A stretch of 64,000 nucleotides of DNA from the NCBI GenBank assembly GCA_965153355.1, contig OZ231127.1, positions 18,724,001 to 18,788,000 on the forward strand. Reading direction: 5' to 3'. A program made the position numbers and the translations under genes. The notes beneath the pieces were generated by a model that saw only the letters and a list, made by a program, of their open reading frames with translations, did not search any database and was not told where the DNA came from. Below, piece by piece: positions 1 through 11,810 of this stretch. This DNA is from Flaccisagitta enflata (Eukaryota; Chaetognatha; Sagittoidea; Aphragmophora). Positions within the stretch are counted from its first letter, which is position 1. Every line of letters begins with the position of its first letter.

Positions 1-691
1 AGATGGCTTCTTTGAGACCTGAATTGATTGATAAGTGATTGTAAATCTGCCAGGGCAAATTGAAAGCCTGAGAGGGCTGATCTTAGGCCAGGAACAAATT
101 AGAGGCCTGAGATAGCAGATCTGAGTTCTGGAGGTTGATGTGAGGCCTGAGAAGTCTGATTTAAGGCCTGAGAGGGCAGATTTCAGGCCTAAGAGTCATT
201 ACCTTCATTCTGAGGCTTGAGATGGCTTCTTTGAGACCTGAAATGATTGATAAGTGATTGTAAATCTGCCAGGGCAAATTGAAAGCCTGAGAGGGCTGAT
301 CTTAGGCCAGGAACAAATTAGAGGCCTGAGATAGCAGATCTGAGTTCTGGAGATTGATGTGAGGCCTGAGAAGTCTGATTTAAGGCCTGAGAGGGCAGAT
401 TTCAGGCCTAAGAGGGCAGATTTTAGGCCTGAGTTGGCAGATCTGAAGCCTGTGAGGGAAGATACTATGCCTGAGAGGGCAAATCAAAAGCATGAGAGGG
501 CAATTATGGGTCTGAGAGGGCAGATTTCAGGCTTGAGAGGGCAGAATTCAGGCCTTGGAGGGCTTATTCCAGGCCCAGGAGGCTAGATTCTTGATGGGGG
601 TGAGCAAAATAGACAAAGGGATGGAAGGACGGATGGACCAAAGAAAGTCCACTGTGTTTTACAGGAGTTTGTCCCCTTAGGGACCGCTACC
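1..691. repeat. Family A element, right part: 24-bp minisatellite plus right terminus
   Basis: Tandem units of about 24 bp (GGCCTGAGAGGGCAGATTTCA type) run to about 585, followed by a stretch with GGATGGAAGGACGGATGGACC and a degenerate right terminus (ctgtgttttacagg...gggaccgctacc) matching the end of the 12.97-13.47 kb copy. Within it a 219-bp block is duplicated in tandem (1 to about 195 against 220 to about 413) with only a few differences. The left end lies outside the window. The open frame at 359-586 is only the repeat read through. Confidence 0.7.
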
Positions 692-836
692 TATAAAGTA
701 TTATTGACCACATTGCCCTTAAGCGCCTGGTTCCTTCCATTTGTTCATCCCCCCTCCTCTGGTCAGCCTTCTTCGTCCTCAATTCAGCCTTCTCAAATCT
801 CAATTCAGCCTTATCATACCTCAATTCAGCCCTTTT

Positions 837-1908
837 GGGCAGCGACCCCGAAGGGGTCGATGACCTATGCTTTCATACATATGGGGAATTTTCTCCTTCT
901 CTTTCTCCTTCTCATCCCCAACTAAGTCTACTTTAGGGCCCAAATACCAGCCTCAAAGTCCAAATCCTAACTATCCATGAGGCCCAAGTCCCGATTCTTA
1001 GAGGGCCAAAATCTCGATGTGAGGCCCAAATTCCAGCCTCAAGGCCTAAATCCCAGTTTGAGGCCCAAATTGAAGCCTCGAGCCCCAAAACCTAACCTCA
1101 AGATCCAAATCCTATATGAAGGGCCCAAATCCCAGTCTGAAGGCCCGAATAAGTCTTGGGCCGCCTGTTTAGCGGGTAATCATATTCTGACATTGCATTT
1201 TTGCTGGCGTCTTTGGAAAGTTGTGTCATGGTAACGAGCGAGAGAGCAAGAGAGCATGAGCAAGAGCGAGTGAATAGTCGTAAAAGCGTTAGATTGTCAG
1301 TATTGCCCGTGCCCCTATGTGAGTGTATGTGAGTGTAAGGTGGTTTAGAGGGCAGAGCTGAAGGCAAAATGACCTATCCTATTATTATTTAGGCCTCAAG
1401 GATAGGTCTGGGACTGGAGGCTGGGATTTTAGCGCAGGCGAGATTTGAGCCTCGTGGCTGAAATTTGAGCCTCCCAGACTGGGATTGAGTATCCAGGTGG
1501 ATTTGAGCCTCGAGGCTGGGATTTGGGCGCCCAGGCTGGGATTTGGAGAGCCTCGAGGCCAGGATTTGGGCCTCCGTGCTAGGATTTGGGCTTACTCGAG
1601 CTGAATTTGGGCAGCGAGCAAGATTTTGGTACCGAGCTAAGTTTGGGCCTTTTCAGCTGGGTTTCAAAACTAAACTTTAGTTTGGACCTTGAAGCAGATT
1701 TGGGTTTTGAGGCTAGGTTAGGACTCAGGCGGTTACAGGTCTCTGAGGCTAAAAGCTGGGAGGTACGAAGAAGAAAGAGAGAAGGAGGAAGAAAAGACTA
1801 CTCCTGTGTGAGCGCATGGGTCATCGGCCTCCCATACTAGCAAAAGGAGGAGATAATTCCTCATATGTGTGAAAGCATAGGTCATCGACCCCTTCGGGGC
1901 CGCTGCCC
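837..1908. mobile_element. Family A element, complete, about 1.07 kb, with internal minisatellite
   Basis: The left terminus (gggcagcgaccccgaagggg, then tcgatgacctatgctttcatacatatgg) is repeated in inverted orientation at 1855-1908 (ccatatg-like, gaaagcataggtcatcgaccccttcggggccgctgccc). The interior is a degenerate array of about 20-bp units (GGCCCAAATCCCAGCCTCAA, then from about 1390 the complement-like GGCTGGGATTTGGGCCTCGA). The array changes strand near 1180-1380, where an unrelated stretch is embedded. No transposase is present, so this is a non-autonomous terminal-inverted-repeat element. A small segment containing GCGTTAGATTGTCAG at about 1283-1300 also occurs beside other family A copies. 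Confidence 0.7.
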
Positions 1909-1939
1909 TGCTCCCTCCCTCAGCCTTAATCATACTTAC

Positions 1940-1990
1940 TTGGGCAGGGCACGGGTACCGCTGATCATCTAACGCTTTTGCGATTATTAT
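1940..1990 (-). repeat. Family A flanking module
   Basis: The sequence gggcagggcacgggtaccgctgatcatctaacgcttttgcgattatt is the inverse of modules beside other family A copies at about 12.89-12.95, 15.46-15.51 and 47.11-47.14 kb. It is probably part of the full element or of a composite target. Confidence 0.5.
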
Positions 1991-2239
1991 ACCTCAATTG
2001 ACAATTCTGCCCTCCCAAGCTTCAAATCAACACTGTCAAGCCTCTAATCAACCCTCTCTATTATCAAATCAGCCCTTTCCAAAGGCCAACAGATTGACTG
2101 ACAGACAACAATAGATGAACTGACATACACATAATGACTTTTAAACAGATGTAAGGAGCGAAGGAGGTATATAAAGTCAAAATAAGACTGAAAAAGATGG
2201 TGGGAAAATCGCTCCAAATCATCATAATAATGCTCATGT

Positions 2240-2700
2240 TTGACAAGTCAAAACTCAGCCATTTCTTTACGGATTCACAAAAAATTTGTGACAGTTTGAA
2301 AGAGCTTCAAAAATTCTTTAAAATGGGACCAATCTGGCAATTCTAGCTTAATTCGTTCAAAAGTTACAAGCAAAACAAGTAAATTGTTCCAAAAATGAGA
2401 AAATTCACAACCTGGAAAATCATCCACAATCCCCATAAATTGCTTATGTTTGACAAGTTATATCTCAGTTGTCTTTGAACGGGTTACAAAAAATCGGTGA
2501 CAGTTGGAAAGATCTGAAGAAAGATCTTCAAAATGGGACCAATCTGGCATTTCTAGCTTGATTCGTTTAAAAGTTATAAGCAAAACAAAGTTGATTGTCC
2601 AAAAAATGGAAAAATTCAATGACCTGTACTTCATGAAAGTAAAAATGTGAATAATTTCAAAAAGCGCTCTGAAATTTTTGCACTCATTTGCCATGGATTA
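2240..2700. repeat. Two-copy direct repeat of about 200 bp
   Basis: A block starting tttgacaagtcaaaactcagcc at about 2238 and containing aaatgggaccaatctggcaattctagctt recurs from about 2448 (tttgacaagttatatctcag...aaatgggaccaatctggcatttctagctt). The two copies are diverged. The phrase aaatgggacca..ctgg and the gctttattcgtttagaaatgg-type text also occur in the foldbacks at 40.4 and 45.4 kb, so these are probably fragments of one old family. Confidence 0.5.
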
Positions 2701-4190
2701 CATGGGTTGGACAGAAACAGAACCGTCATAAAAGTGGCAGTACTCCTAGTTTAAAGTACAAGGTGCAAATACAGAGTAGTGTTGTAAGGGTTATGGTTTA
2801 TCCAAGAGGTGGTATTTAGTACCGAATGTCCGATATTTTTTCAGATTTACTCTTAATCATAATCTGGGACACTCTTGGAGAAGAAAATAAGCATTGGTGA
2901 CCAATGATTTTGTGCAGGAAACTATTGTAAGATATCGAAATCCAAAATGCATGAATTTTATGTGAGTTTCAGAATGGAACATTGTCAAAGATTTGCTTAT
3001 GCACTCTTTTTTTTCTCAAAGGCTTCATGTCCTTATTTTCAAGGCCAAATAAATCCTTCAACGTTCTTAGAGTGTTCTTAATTTCAAATACTATATAAAC
3101 TATAGAATTAGAAAAATGAGAACAAATTTTCAATGATGCGTTAATTTGTAATTTTTAATTAAAAATTTGTCTCTGAAGAGCTTATGTGAAACTAGTAAGA
3201 CAATCTCCATGTTTTACAAATGCTTCATAACTGTCCCCGATTCTATCCTCTTTTCATTATAAACTATAGAAAACCTTATAATATACTATTACTCAATTAC
3301 ACTAAATACATTTCTAATAAATACTGTTAAAAAAAACGCTAATTATTAATGTCAGGGAATATTTTTATGATGTTTATTTTAAAATTATAAAATATCATTT
3401 TAATTACACTTAAATTCAAGTGTTTTCCTAATGTTCTTCAAAAAATATTGTAAGCGGAATTTTTTTCACAAGATTTGAAGCCTTTGTATATTCTTAAGAT
3501 GTTCTTAATTTTGGGGCTATTTGAAGCCTTGATGTTCTTATAAAGTAGGTTCTTATAAAAGAAAAGTGTACATCTAAAACGACTCATCAAAAACACTGCC
3601 TAAACACTGGAGAGAGCTGTTGTCCCTGAGAGGTAATGTACCTTCATACTTGTCCAAGTAGATTGTATTTTTTATGGCCTAAGTAGTATAGGGCGCGCCT
3701 CAGATATCATGAGGAGAAAGGTGTATGATTTTAGGTGACCAATGGTGCATGGCAATAAGGCTCTAGGTGCGCGGCAATCAATGAGGTGGGAATAATGCTT
3801 TGTGATCTGTCTTTCATGATTAAACGAGAGCATTTGAGGTTGTGGGTAGAGTTTGGAGTATTTGACCAAATCACCTAGTGGCATATAACGGAAGTATATT
3901 CTGCAGTATCTGCATACAAGAGTGCGTTTCCAACTTGATATACGCATTTTGACGTTTTTTAAAGTTTCCCCACTAAAACTCTAAGTTTTCATATGAAAGA
4001 AGTTTCTCTAGATGCTAGTATCTAACTGATATAACACATAACTAACTTTCTATGTAATGTAGTAAACAAGGTCATTAGAACTAAGTCGCTTGCGTCGGCA
4101 CTTCCAAAAAATGTCAGGCAGACAGCAGACAAATTTTTTTTCTTCTCAAAGCACTTTTTAAAAGAATTTTTACTCCTCCTAGTTTCTCCA
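2701..4190. other. AT-rich unique-looking intergenic sequence
   Basis: No coding region, RNA gene or clear repeat could be supported here. The sequence is AT-rich with short poly-A and poly-T runs. The 91-codon minus-strand frame at 3672-3947 has no recognisable features. Confidence 0.5.
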
Positions 4191-4191
4191 C

Positions 4192-4319
4192 TGCCATTCA
4201 GAGCCGTAAAAAACGCGATAAAAAGCCTTTAAAACGACTTTGTTACGGACGGACGGACCGACCGACGGACCGACCGACCGACAAAGTGGCTTCTAGAGTC
4301 GCGTAGCACGCGACTAAAA
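4192..4319 (-). mobile_element. Short GACC-core element (B3 subfamily)
   Basis: The block from about 4192 to aaagtggcttctagagtcgcgtagcacgcgactaaaaat matches 14.53-14.67 kb in order: aaaacgc, aagcc, taaaac, a GGAC/GACC tetranucleotide run, then a short palindrome (AGTCGCGTAGCACGCGACT) at the end. It is non-autonomous with no coding capacity. Confidence 0.6.
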
Positions 4320-4473
4320 ATGTGAAGCTGAATTCATTGATTTTTAGTCAGTATGACAGGAGGCGGTGACAAACCAAATCAGTAATGTTGAAATAATTAG
4401 AGACAATCAACATTTTACTCAATAGATTTTTTTGCCAGTAAAAAAAAGGATGAACTCGTAGTTCAAGGGCTAA

Positions 4474-4582
<109 letters not shown>

Positions 4583-4904
4583 GTCACCGGAATTTGCGAG
4601 GCGGTAATTCAAAGATCGAAGAAATCAACTGATGGTTCTTTTTTCTCGGAAATCGACTCTCGGCCGCGAAAACTCACATGACCATTGTTTTAATCTGTTC
4701 CATTATCTCCCTAATCAATCGATGTTTCTTGTAGCTGGCTTTCGCCCTTCAACCTGGCCTAGAATTCTCTTTTTTTCTTTGGGCATATCTGTTTTTCAGT
4801 TTTTCTGTCTGTCTGTCTGTCTGCCTGCATTCATATTTGTCCTTCTGTTTGTCGGTAAAATCTGTCGGTTTGCCGTTGTGCGTCTGTTTGCTTGTCTGTC
4901 TGTC

Positions 4905-5038
<134 letters not shown>

Positions 5039-5358
5039 ATTCAAATGAATCATTTGCCACCTGTTCCTTTGACCTATTAAGCGTCATGAATTCCAAGTAC
5101 CTTTTCTCATGTTTTTTATGTTCGGGCTGAATAAGACACCATTTACTTCTGCTAAACGCGTCACGAAAAACCAATGAGAAACTACAAAACAAATATTTCT
5201 TTAAAACCAAATATGGTGGTTTTCATCACATTTGGATTTTCATTTTAATCTATTATTGCGTTTTTCGTCGTGTGAATGTAATTACGCCAGTAATAACAAT
5301 TATTGCCTACTGATAAAAAAAATTGTAAAAACGTTTTTTTCACTTTTTAGATCGTCAT

Positions 5359-5640
5359 CAGGAACGCATCTCTATAAGAAGGGTCTGTCCGTCCGTCCGT
5401 CGGTCCGTCCGTCCGTCGATCCGTCCGGTCGGTCAGTCCGTAACGCCTGTGCAAAAACCGCGTTTCTCGGCTGTTTTAGGCCACCGTGAGATCCTACACT
5501 GAAACAAATGATCATCCAACATGTTTTGAGTCTTCTCATCCGATGTTCGTCCATTTGTCACTCCATAGGTATGTCACATGATCAATACACGCTGAGACAC
5601 AGCCCGGACGCATCTTTGCCCGGTCGGGCTTGTTTTCGAA
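5359..5640 (+). mobile_element. Family E element, about 280 bp
   Basis: It begins catcaggaacgcatctctataagaaggg, then (CCGT)n/(GGTC)n, then gtaacgcctgtgcaaaaaccgcgtttctcggctgtttt. It ends tgatcaatacacgctgagacacagcccggacgcatc...gcccggtcgggcttgtt. The inverse copy is at about 55.57-55.83 kb, with the same order of blocks over the whole length. There is no coding capacity. Confidence 0.7.
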
Positions 5641-6332
<692 letters not shown>

Positions 6333-6683
6333 CTGAAAAAAACTCAAACCGGAAACGCATTTTGGCGCCAAATACGTTTTTGCGTGTCATCTGCCACTTC
6401 CGGTAGAGGTGGCGTATAAAAAAGCGTATAGGTAAACTCTAGTTGTGGGGTTATCATTGAATTGTATTGGTAAGGAACTGCCTTCTGCTGTTATCATAAA
6501 TAATCACTAGCGATGTGCGTCATATTGAGGAGGAAAACAAGAGGTAGTGTACAATGACATTAAGCTCGTTTAAGTAAGCGCGCCTTCCCTCCAGGTGTTT
6601 AGAATTCTGCAGTAAAAAAGGTACATAATCCAATACAAAACCATAGTTAAAAATGTTGTCAGATGATTTATTCCAAATGTTGA

Positions 6684-6887
6684 CTATTACGCTATAACGA
6701 TGTCAGACGGATTTGTTCGTTATTTTTAACAAAAGAAAATAAGTCTTGTTACCATCAATATGAAAGAATAAAATTCAAAAGCAAAAACAGCGACAACAAC
6801 AACAATTACAGCAACAACAGTAACAAGAACAGCAACAAGAACAGCAACAGCAACAGCAACAACTGCAACGGCAGCTGCAACTGCAGC

Positions 6888-6938
<51 letters not shown>

Positions 6939-9070
6939 AACAGTGAAAATGAAGAGTCCCATTTTGAAGAGGTGTTGGACCTGGAGTCGTTTCGCGGTAA
7001 TTCTCCGCTCCACAGGCTGTCTTTCAGCAACAATATCCGTCACGTCGACAGCCTGCTCCAACTTCATAAGGATCAGAACGATATGCCGCTTGAACGTGGC
7101 GCAGATAGTCCAACCAAACTCCGCCACGTCGATAGTCTCCTCAGATATCGTGACGCCTCCCTCAGTCCGGATAAACAATCTTCACAAATACCCGCTGATG
7201 ACAGTTTGATTGAACTTCGCCACGTTGACAGTTTGTCCCGATACCGTGATTGGGAAAAAACAACAAACAACACCAAACAAGTTGATTTGGTTAATGTAGA
7301 AGAGGCCTCAGATTCATCTGTGGATCTACGTCATGTGGATAGTTTGATCACCAACCTCAACTCGGTGATTCCAATTAGACCACAGAGCGCCTTTCATCAG
7401 CTACGTCATGTAGACAGTCTGACCACCAACCTTAACTCAGTCATTCCTATTCGATCACAAAGCGCCTTCCATCAGCTACGCCACATTGACAGTTTGGAGC
7501 GTCAGCACAGCGTCAACCAACGACATCAATCCCCGCAAAATCTTGATGGAGACGGCGGGAGTTTGTCACATCCTGACAACTATTCTATCGTTGTCGATCC
7601 TTTCAAGAAACCCAACTTAATCCTTCCCGAAGTGTTTGTATCAGGGCCCTCAACGGTGATGAGCGTAGTTAGTCACGAAGATCACGCCGCTGCTGCCGCT
7701 GCTGAAGATGCTTCTTCTCCGTCGCCCACGGCCAAAGATCCTCCGCGTTTCCCATCTCTGGGTTTTCACGTCGACGACGATCGTCTTTCGTTTCATTCGA
7801 CGCTCGCCCTCGATCTTCGCGGACGTAGTCGTCAACTCTCGCGTCTTCAGCACCCTGTCGGCGATCCTTCGCCTCGGGATCATAATCTCCGAGCCGCGGG
7901 TTCCATCCTGCGAATGCCTCTGACTGCCAGAGAGGAGGAGAAAGATGCCACCTCGAAAAGAGTTAGCTTTATTCCTCGCCGAAATGATCAGGTGGATTTT
8001 GGAGGTGATGAGGAACACGTCAGAGATGATGAAGATGACTTTGGAAAGGAAGATGACGATGGCGAAAATGATGGAGTGCGTGCTGGGTTGGGAGACCCAT
8101 CCAAGGACCATTTCGGCATAAGACATTCCATTCTTCGACGCTCTACTCCTAATTGGAAAGATGGACAACACCTAGACGCCATATCGGTGCCATTTACGAC
8201 CAATTCCAAAAGAGTCAGCTTCAGAAGGCGAGTGAGCGCGATTGACGCAAATTCCTTCCCAACTTTGCCGGTGTTGGATGAAGAGGCTGAGGATGAAGAC
8301 AACTTCAACGCCGCTTCAAGTTTTGAGTCGTCTCAGACGCGTAATTTCAACTCGGCCCGCGCCGCCGATGCGGACTTTGACCAAGTCTCTCACGCGCCGA
8401 CGCATCACGGAAGTCTCGGCAGTTTTGACGGCGTTATCGACGGAGAGGGCGAGGACAAAGGCGTCAGCAACGGCGTCAGCAGCAGCTTGGATTATTACGC
8501 CGAGAATCCTTTGATGCCGGCACAATCGAGGATGACCGTGAAATCGGCTCTGAAGCGAAATTTAGACGTCGTCGATGAAAAAGTATCGAAAACGGTTTCG
8601 AAATGCGTCAGCTTCTTTGGATTTCGAGTGGAAGACGAGGAAGAAGTTCTGTTGGAGCCGGAACTAGACGTCGATGGGGACGTCGACGCGGAGGGACCAC
8701 GACCGAAAGAATCGCAACAGCAGACTCAGCGATTGCGGCAATCGCCGCAAGAATCGCAGCGACAATCTCGACAATCGGAGGAAGATGCTTCGGAGCAAAA
8801 GCAGAATGAGGGCTTTGTGAAACCGTCACAGCTGCAAATGCAAGAAAGGTGGCAAAGTGATGAAGAATCGCGACGAATTCAGAAGCGGCAGCAGCAGCAA
8901 CAACAACAACATCAACAATTACCGAAGCATTTGCCACAGCGGCAACGGCAGCAGCAACCGACGCCGTTTCTGCAGCGGCAGCGACTACGACGCAATCTTC
9001 AGCTTAAAAGGCCGTTGATGTTTCAATGCGAGGGAAAGATTCTGCATCCTTATTGTATCTACCGCGACAG
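6684..9070 (+). CDS. Main exon of the RHVDSL/KRVSF-repeat protein
   Basis: The frame is open from the codon after the TGA at 6681. It runs through an N/S-rich tract (AAC repeats, about 6783-6940), then SENEESHFEEVLDLESFRG. The RHVDSL (last copy RHIDSL) repeats start at 7038, 7122, 7218, 7329, 7404 and 7479; the last two come from a 75-bp duplication. SILR at 7902 and 8127 and SALK at 8544 are each followed within about 15-25 residues by KRVSF (7956, 8208) or KCVSF (8601). The C-terminal part is Q/R-rich. The donor cag|GTGTGTG at 9070/9071 leaves phase 2. The hydrophobic frame continuing to 9212 is intron read-through. Confidence 0.65.
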
Positions 9071-10260
9071 GTGTGTGCGTGAGAAAATGAAGGAATTCTT
9101 ATCTTTTCCCTTTACTATTTTTCTTTTTGTCTTTTGTCTTTTGTCTTTGGTCTTCTCCATTTTTCTCTTTTTCCGCATCTTGTCCTTTACTGAAATAGTT
9201 TTGGGCCAATGAAATAAAAAACCTTCGTAACAGAATGAAACGGAATAAGCCCGACTCGACGGACACGAAGGAATTGAAATTGACGCCAACGCGCAAGATT
9301 ATGAATCCGCAACATTTTACTAACAAACCGCTGCCTTTAACCGAAGTTAGTCAACAGTGGTTGCATGTATGAATATGAGCTAATTGACGATTTTTGCACG
9401 AGATTAATCAATGAATCATTACCAATGGACCTTGCGTCTCAGGTGACGATGAAGTTTGGCGAATTAGAAAATAGGATGGTTGATGGTAGAATCAAAAAAC
9501 GACAGGTGCTGTTTGTACTGCTTAGTGTTTACCTGGTCATGATGAAGTCAACAACAACCCGCTTTGTCCGTCGGTCGGTCGGTCGGTCGGTCGGTTGGTC
9601 GGTCGGTTGGTCACACTTTACTTTTTTTTCTGATTTTATTATTTTGACCTCCCTGCTCCTGCCCAAATGGTCTGGTGACCTCAAATATGGCCCCTGCCCA
9701 CCCGCACGCGACTTCGGTAGCCGTGTATCCGGCCTTGTTTTGTATCAGTGAGAATCAAAAATATTTGGGCCTTGGAGATGTAGTTATTTCAATGTTGAAA
9801 AATTAGCATGTACATTAGAACATAATTATAGCTAGTTCTTTGACTTAGCTCTAGTAAAGTTTTGCGTTATATAAGTTTGAATTTTGTGTACTTAGCAAAT
9901 TCCATAATGAACATTGAACAGTCTGTACGAGAAAATAACGACTCTCCTGCCGCGAGTCGTCCCGAGGCTGTCATCCAACTGTTGGTCAGCGGCGAAAACC
10001 AGCAACCGCCCGTCGACGACCAAACGGCCAAGTCGCAAACTGGCCCCAAGTCGCGCGAGTCGCTCGCCGTCGAACAACTAACCGACGAGCTACTGGAGGT
10101 GGATGCGGATTCGGCCAAAGGCGTGTTGACGCAAGTGTTTGACCACGACGGTGGAAATCCTTCTGCGACGGAAAGACAGAAAACGATGGCGGAATACTTG
10201 CCGCGGATTTATTGCGGATCAAAGACGCTTGGTGATGATAGTGTGATGACCAGTATTAAT

Positions 10261-10263
<3 letters not shown>
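6684..10263 (+). CDS. Spliced gene: RHVDSL-repeat, PP1-docking-like, Q/N-rich protein
   Basis: This is a gene model from consistent splice phases: exon 6684(open limit)-9070, 9234-9366, 9443-9505 and 9922-10263. The product of roughly 900 residues has a poly-N start, six RHVDSL repeats, a disordered acidic middle with three SILR/SALK plus KRVSF pairs, a Q-rich segment, and short basic exons ending at a TGA. SILK and RVxF are established docking motifs for protein phosphatase 1, and KNL1 carries both in this order. By inference the product recruits PP1. I do not recognise an orthologue. No start Met is visible in frame downstream of the stop at 6681 before the repeats, so the first exon may lie upstream. 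A GGTC-core element sits in the third intron. The last splice is the least certain. Confidence 0.6.
9234..9366 (+). CDS. Second exon of the RHVDSL/KRVSF-repeat gene
   Basis: Acceptor cttcgtaacag|a follows a 163-bp intron. The single leftover base completes an AGA codon with the previous exon, and the frame then reads MKRNKPDSTDTKELKLTPTR and on to SQQWLH. A putative donor cat|GTATGA follows at 9367. The phases fit on both sides. The sequence is basic and hydrophilic with no known domain. Confidence 0.5.
9443..9505 (+). CDS. Third exon (21 codons) of the same gene
   Basis: Acceptor cttgcgtctcag| at 9442, then VTMKFGELENRMVDGRIKKR-Q, then donor cag|GTGCTG. The frame is open upstream to 9365 (MYEYELIDDF...), so the preceding 76-bp intron could instead be exonic with a different upstream splice. 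The following intron contains a GGTC-core element. Confidence 0.4.
9552..9742 (+). mobile_element. Family B1 GGTC-core element inside an intron
   Basis: cccgctttgtccgtc(GGTC)n is followed by a T-rich stretch, then cctgctcctgcccaaatgg, then tggcccctgcccacccgcacgcgacttcggtagccgtgtatccggccttgtt. The same block order is seen at 33.37-33.55 kb (+) and, reversed, at 32.40-32.59 and 56.09-56.26 kb. The 5' palindromic end is missing here. Confidence 0.7.
9922..10263 (+). CDS. Terminal exon of the RHVDSL/KRVSF-repeat gene
   Basis: The frame is open from 9862 to the TGA at 10261-10263 (SVRENNDSPAASRPEAVIQL... to ...LPRIYCGSKTLGDD). Two acceptors are possible: cttag| at 9895 (needs phase 1 upstream) or gaacag| at 9921 (phase 0, which matches the preceding exon). 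A separate small gene starting at ATG 9907 is also possible. GC content and codon use match the main exon and differ from the AT-rich surroundings. The stop lies at the edge of a (TGA)n tract. Confidence 0.5.
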
Positions 10264-10301
<38 letters not shown>

Positions 10302-10475
10302 GTAATAGCGTAGATGATCGGTATTGATTGATAGTAGTGGTATTGATGATAGTGATAGTGATGATGATGATGATGATGTTGAAGTAAAAATGATGATGAT
10401 GATGATGAATTGGTAATGATGATGATGATAACGAATTTTTATGACGTGGTGATCATGATGATGATGATGATGATC
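10261..10475. repeat. (GAT)n-rich trinucleotide tract
   Basis: Runs of ATG/GAT trinucleotides with interruptions immediately follow the stop codon. This is probably 3' flank or UTR. Confidence 0.85.
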
Positions 10476-10840
10476 TTCAATACGTCTTTACAGTCAATGA
10501 ACAGAACATGATAGGTATATACAGTAGACTGCAGCCTTTTTGTCACCTGATTTATGAACATTTCGGATTTAACGTCCAGGTTTCTTTAGTCCCAAGTTCT
10601 TACAGGCTTTTGTAATGCTAAGTTCACCTGATTCATGGACTCCTGATATAACAACCAAACCTGATTTAAATTCGTCGCTTTTTCAGGTCACTAATTTTTA
10701 TCCTGATTTAGTGACATTGACATTTTATTTGATTATGTGATTTTTTTTTTTCTTTTTTTTTTGCTTTAAACTTTTATTGAAGCTTTGATATTTTTTTTAA
10801 TTTGATTGAAATATTTTAGCATAAACTAAGACTCTAAACA
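10476..10840. other. AT-rich intergenic, nothing recognised
   Basis: A phrase resembling the family F terminus (tatacagtagactgcag) lies near 10517. Otherwise there is only poly-T-rich sequence. Confidence 0.4.
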
Positions 10841-11047
10841 TAACAAGTGATGCGGGCTCACAATATTATTGCGGACCGGTGGGCAGGGGCATCCGACCCC
10901 AATCCACACCCAACCCCCTTTCCTATACAGACACATAAACAAAAAGCTTTAAAACGCTCATTTTTCTACTTTTCAACTCATGTTCAAGGACCAAGACAGA
11001 CCGCGACGGACCGACGACAAAGCCCTCTTGTAAGTTGCATGTCATAG
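10840..11047 (+). mobile_element. Family C GGAC-core element
   Basis: It begins aacaagtgatgcgggctcacaatattattgcgg and continues with gtgggcaggggcatccgaccccaatccacaccc, aaaacgctc, a GACC/GACGGA segment and an end like cctcttgtaagttgcatgtc. The same block order occurs at 15.36-15.83 kb (+) and, reversed, at 19.14-19.30, 35.19-35.42 and 53.79-53.96 kb. There is no coding capacity. Confidence 0.7.
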
Positions 11048-11399
11048 CAAAAACAGAATAACAGCTGTAGAAAAAAAATTATTGACAAAAAGTAGATTAT
11101 CATCAGTACGTAAACTTTTGCATTGAAAAAAGTTCAAATCCAAAATCAATATTTTTAAATTAATGTTATATCCTGAGTATCTATGGTATCTTCTGCTTAA
11201 ATCTACTACACAACATTGTAGTATTTACAAAGCTACATTTATCAGACTGTTTTTTTATCACCTGTCTACCAGTTTTGTAATATTGACTGTGACTGATTCT
11301 GTCTAGTAACCATTTTACACATATGTGAATACAGCCATAACCAATTAGACACTGATACTGGCATGGTAGCAGCAAGCAATTATAAAAGCGAGAAAATTA

Positions 11400-11780
11400 G
11401 AAATTGAGTATAACAACATTGGTTTAGGCCAAAAATCCTGGTCAGCCAAGGTGAATTAAATGGTTTTACACTGTATATCATGCCATTGACTTGATCCAAA
11501 TTACTGTTCATAAATAAAATATTGTTTGCAACAATCAGATGTTGAGAAATAACAGCTGTATGTCAAACAAAATCTTGTTTGTAAGGAATAATTGGTTGTT
11601 TGAATTGCAGCCAGGCTGTAATGCTCCAATTTTATGAGATTACGGCCAGCTGTAACTTCAACCACCAGTTATTACATACAAGATTGTATTCATCTTCAGT
11701 AAGTTTGATCAAAGCTAATGGTATGATATATATAACTATTATGTTTTGTCCACTGACTGTTTATATCATCCTTGTTTGGC
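11400..11780. repeat. Family F fragment (terminus ACAGTCAGTGGACAAAACATAATAG)
   Basis: The sequence includes gattacggccagctgtaacttcaacca and ends aactattatgttttgtccactgactgt. This matches the arms of the foldback at 44.8-45.4 kb, which read attacagctggctgtaaagttac and cagtcatcggacaaaacacaataag. It is diverged and incomplete. Confidence 0.5.
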
Positions 11781-11810
11781 CTTCCCTCCTGCTCTGTGAT
11801 ACAGTCATAA

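Noticed and set aside
5372-5554. Minus-strand 60-codon frame rich in TDGRTDG
   Set aside because: It is the tetranucleotide core of a family E element.
7650-8171. Minus-strand 173-codon frame over the main exon
   Set aside because: Shadow of the plus-strand gene, which has repeats, motifs and splice-phase support.
9071-9212. Apparent C-terminal membrane segment of the long 7-9 kb frame
   Set aside because: It starts at a strong splice donor, is T-rich, and skipping it joins in phase to a coding exon at 9234. It is intron read-through.
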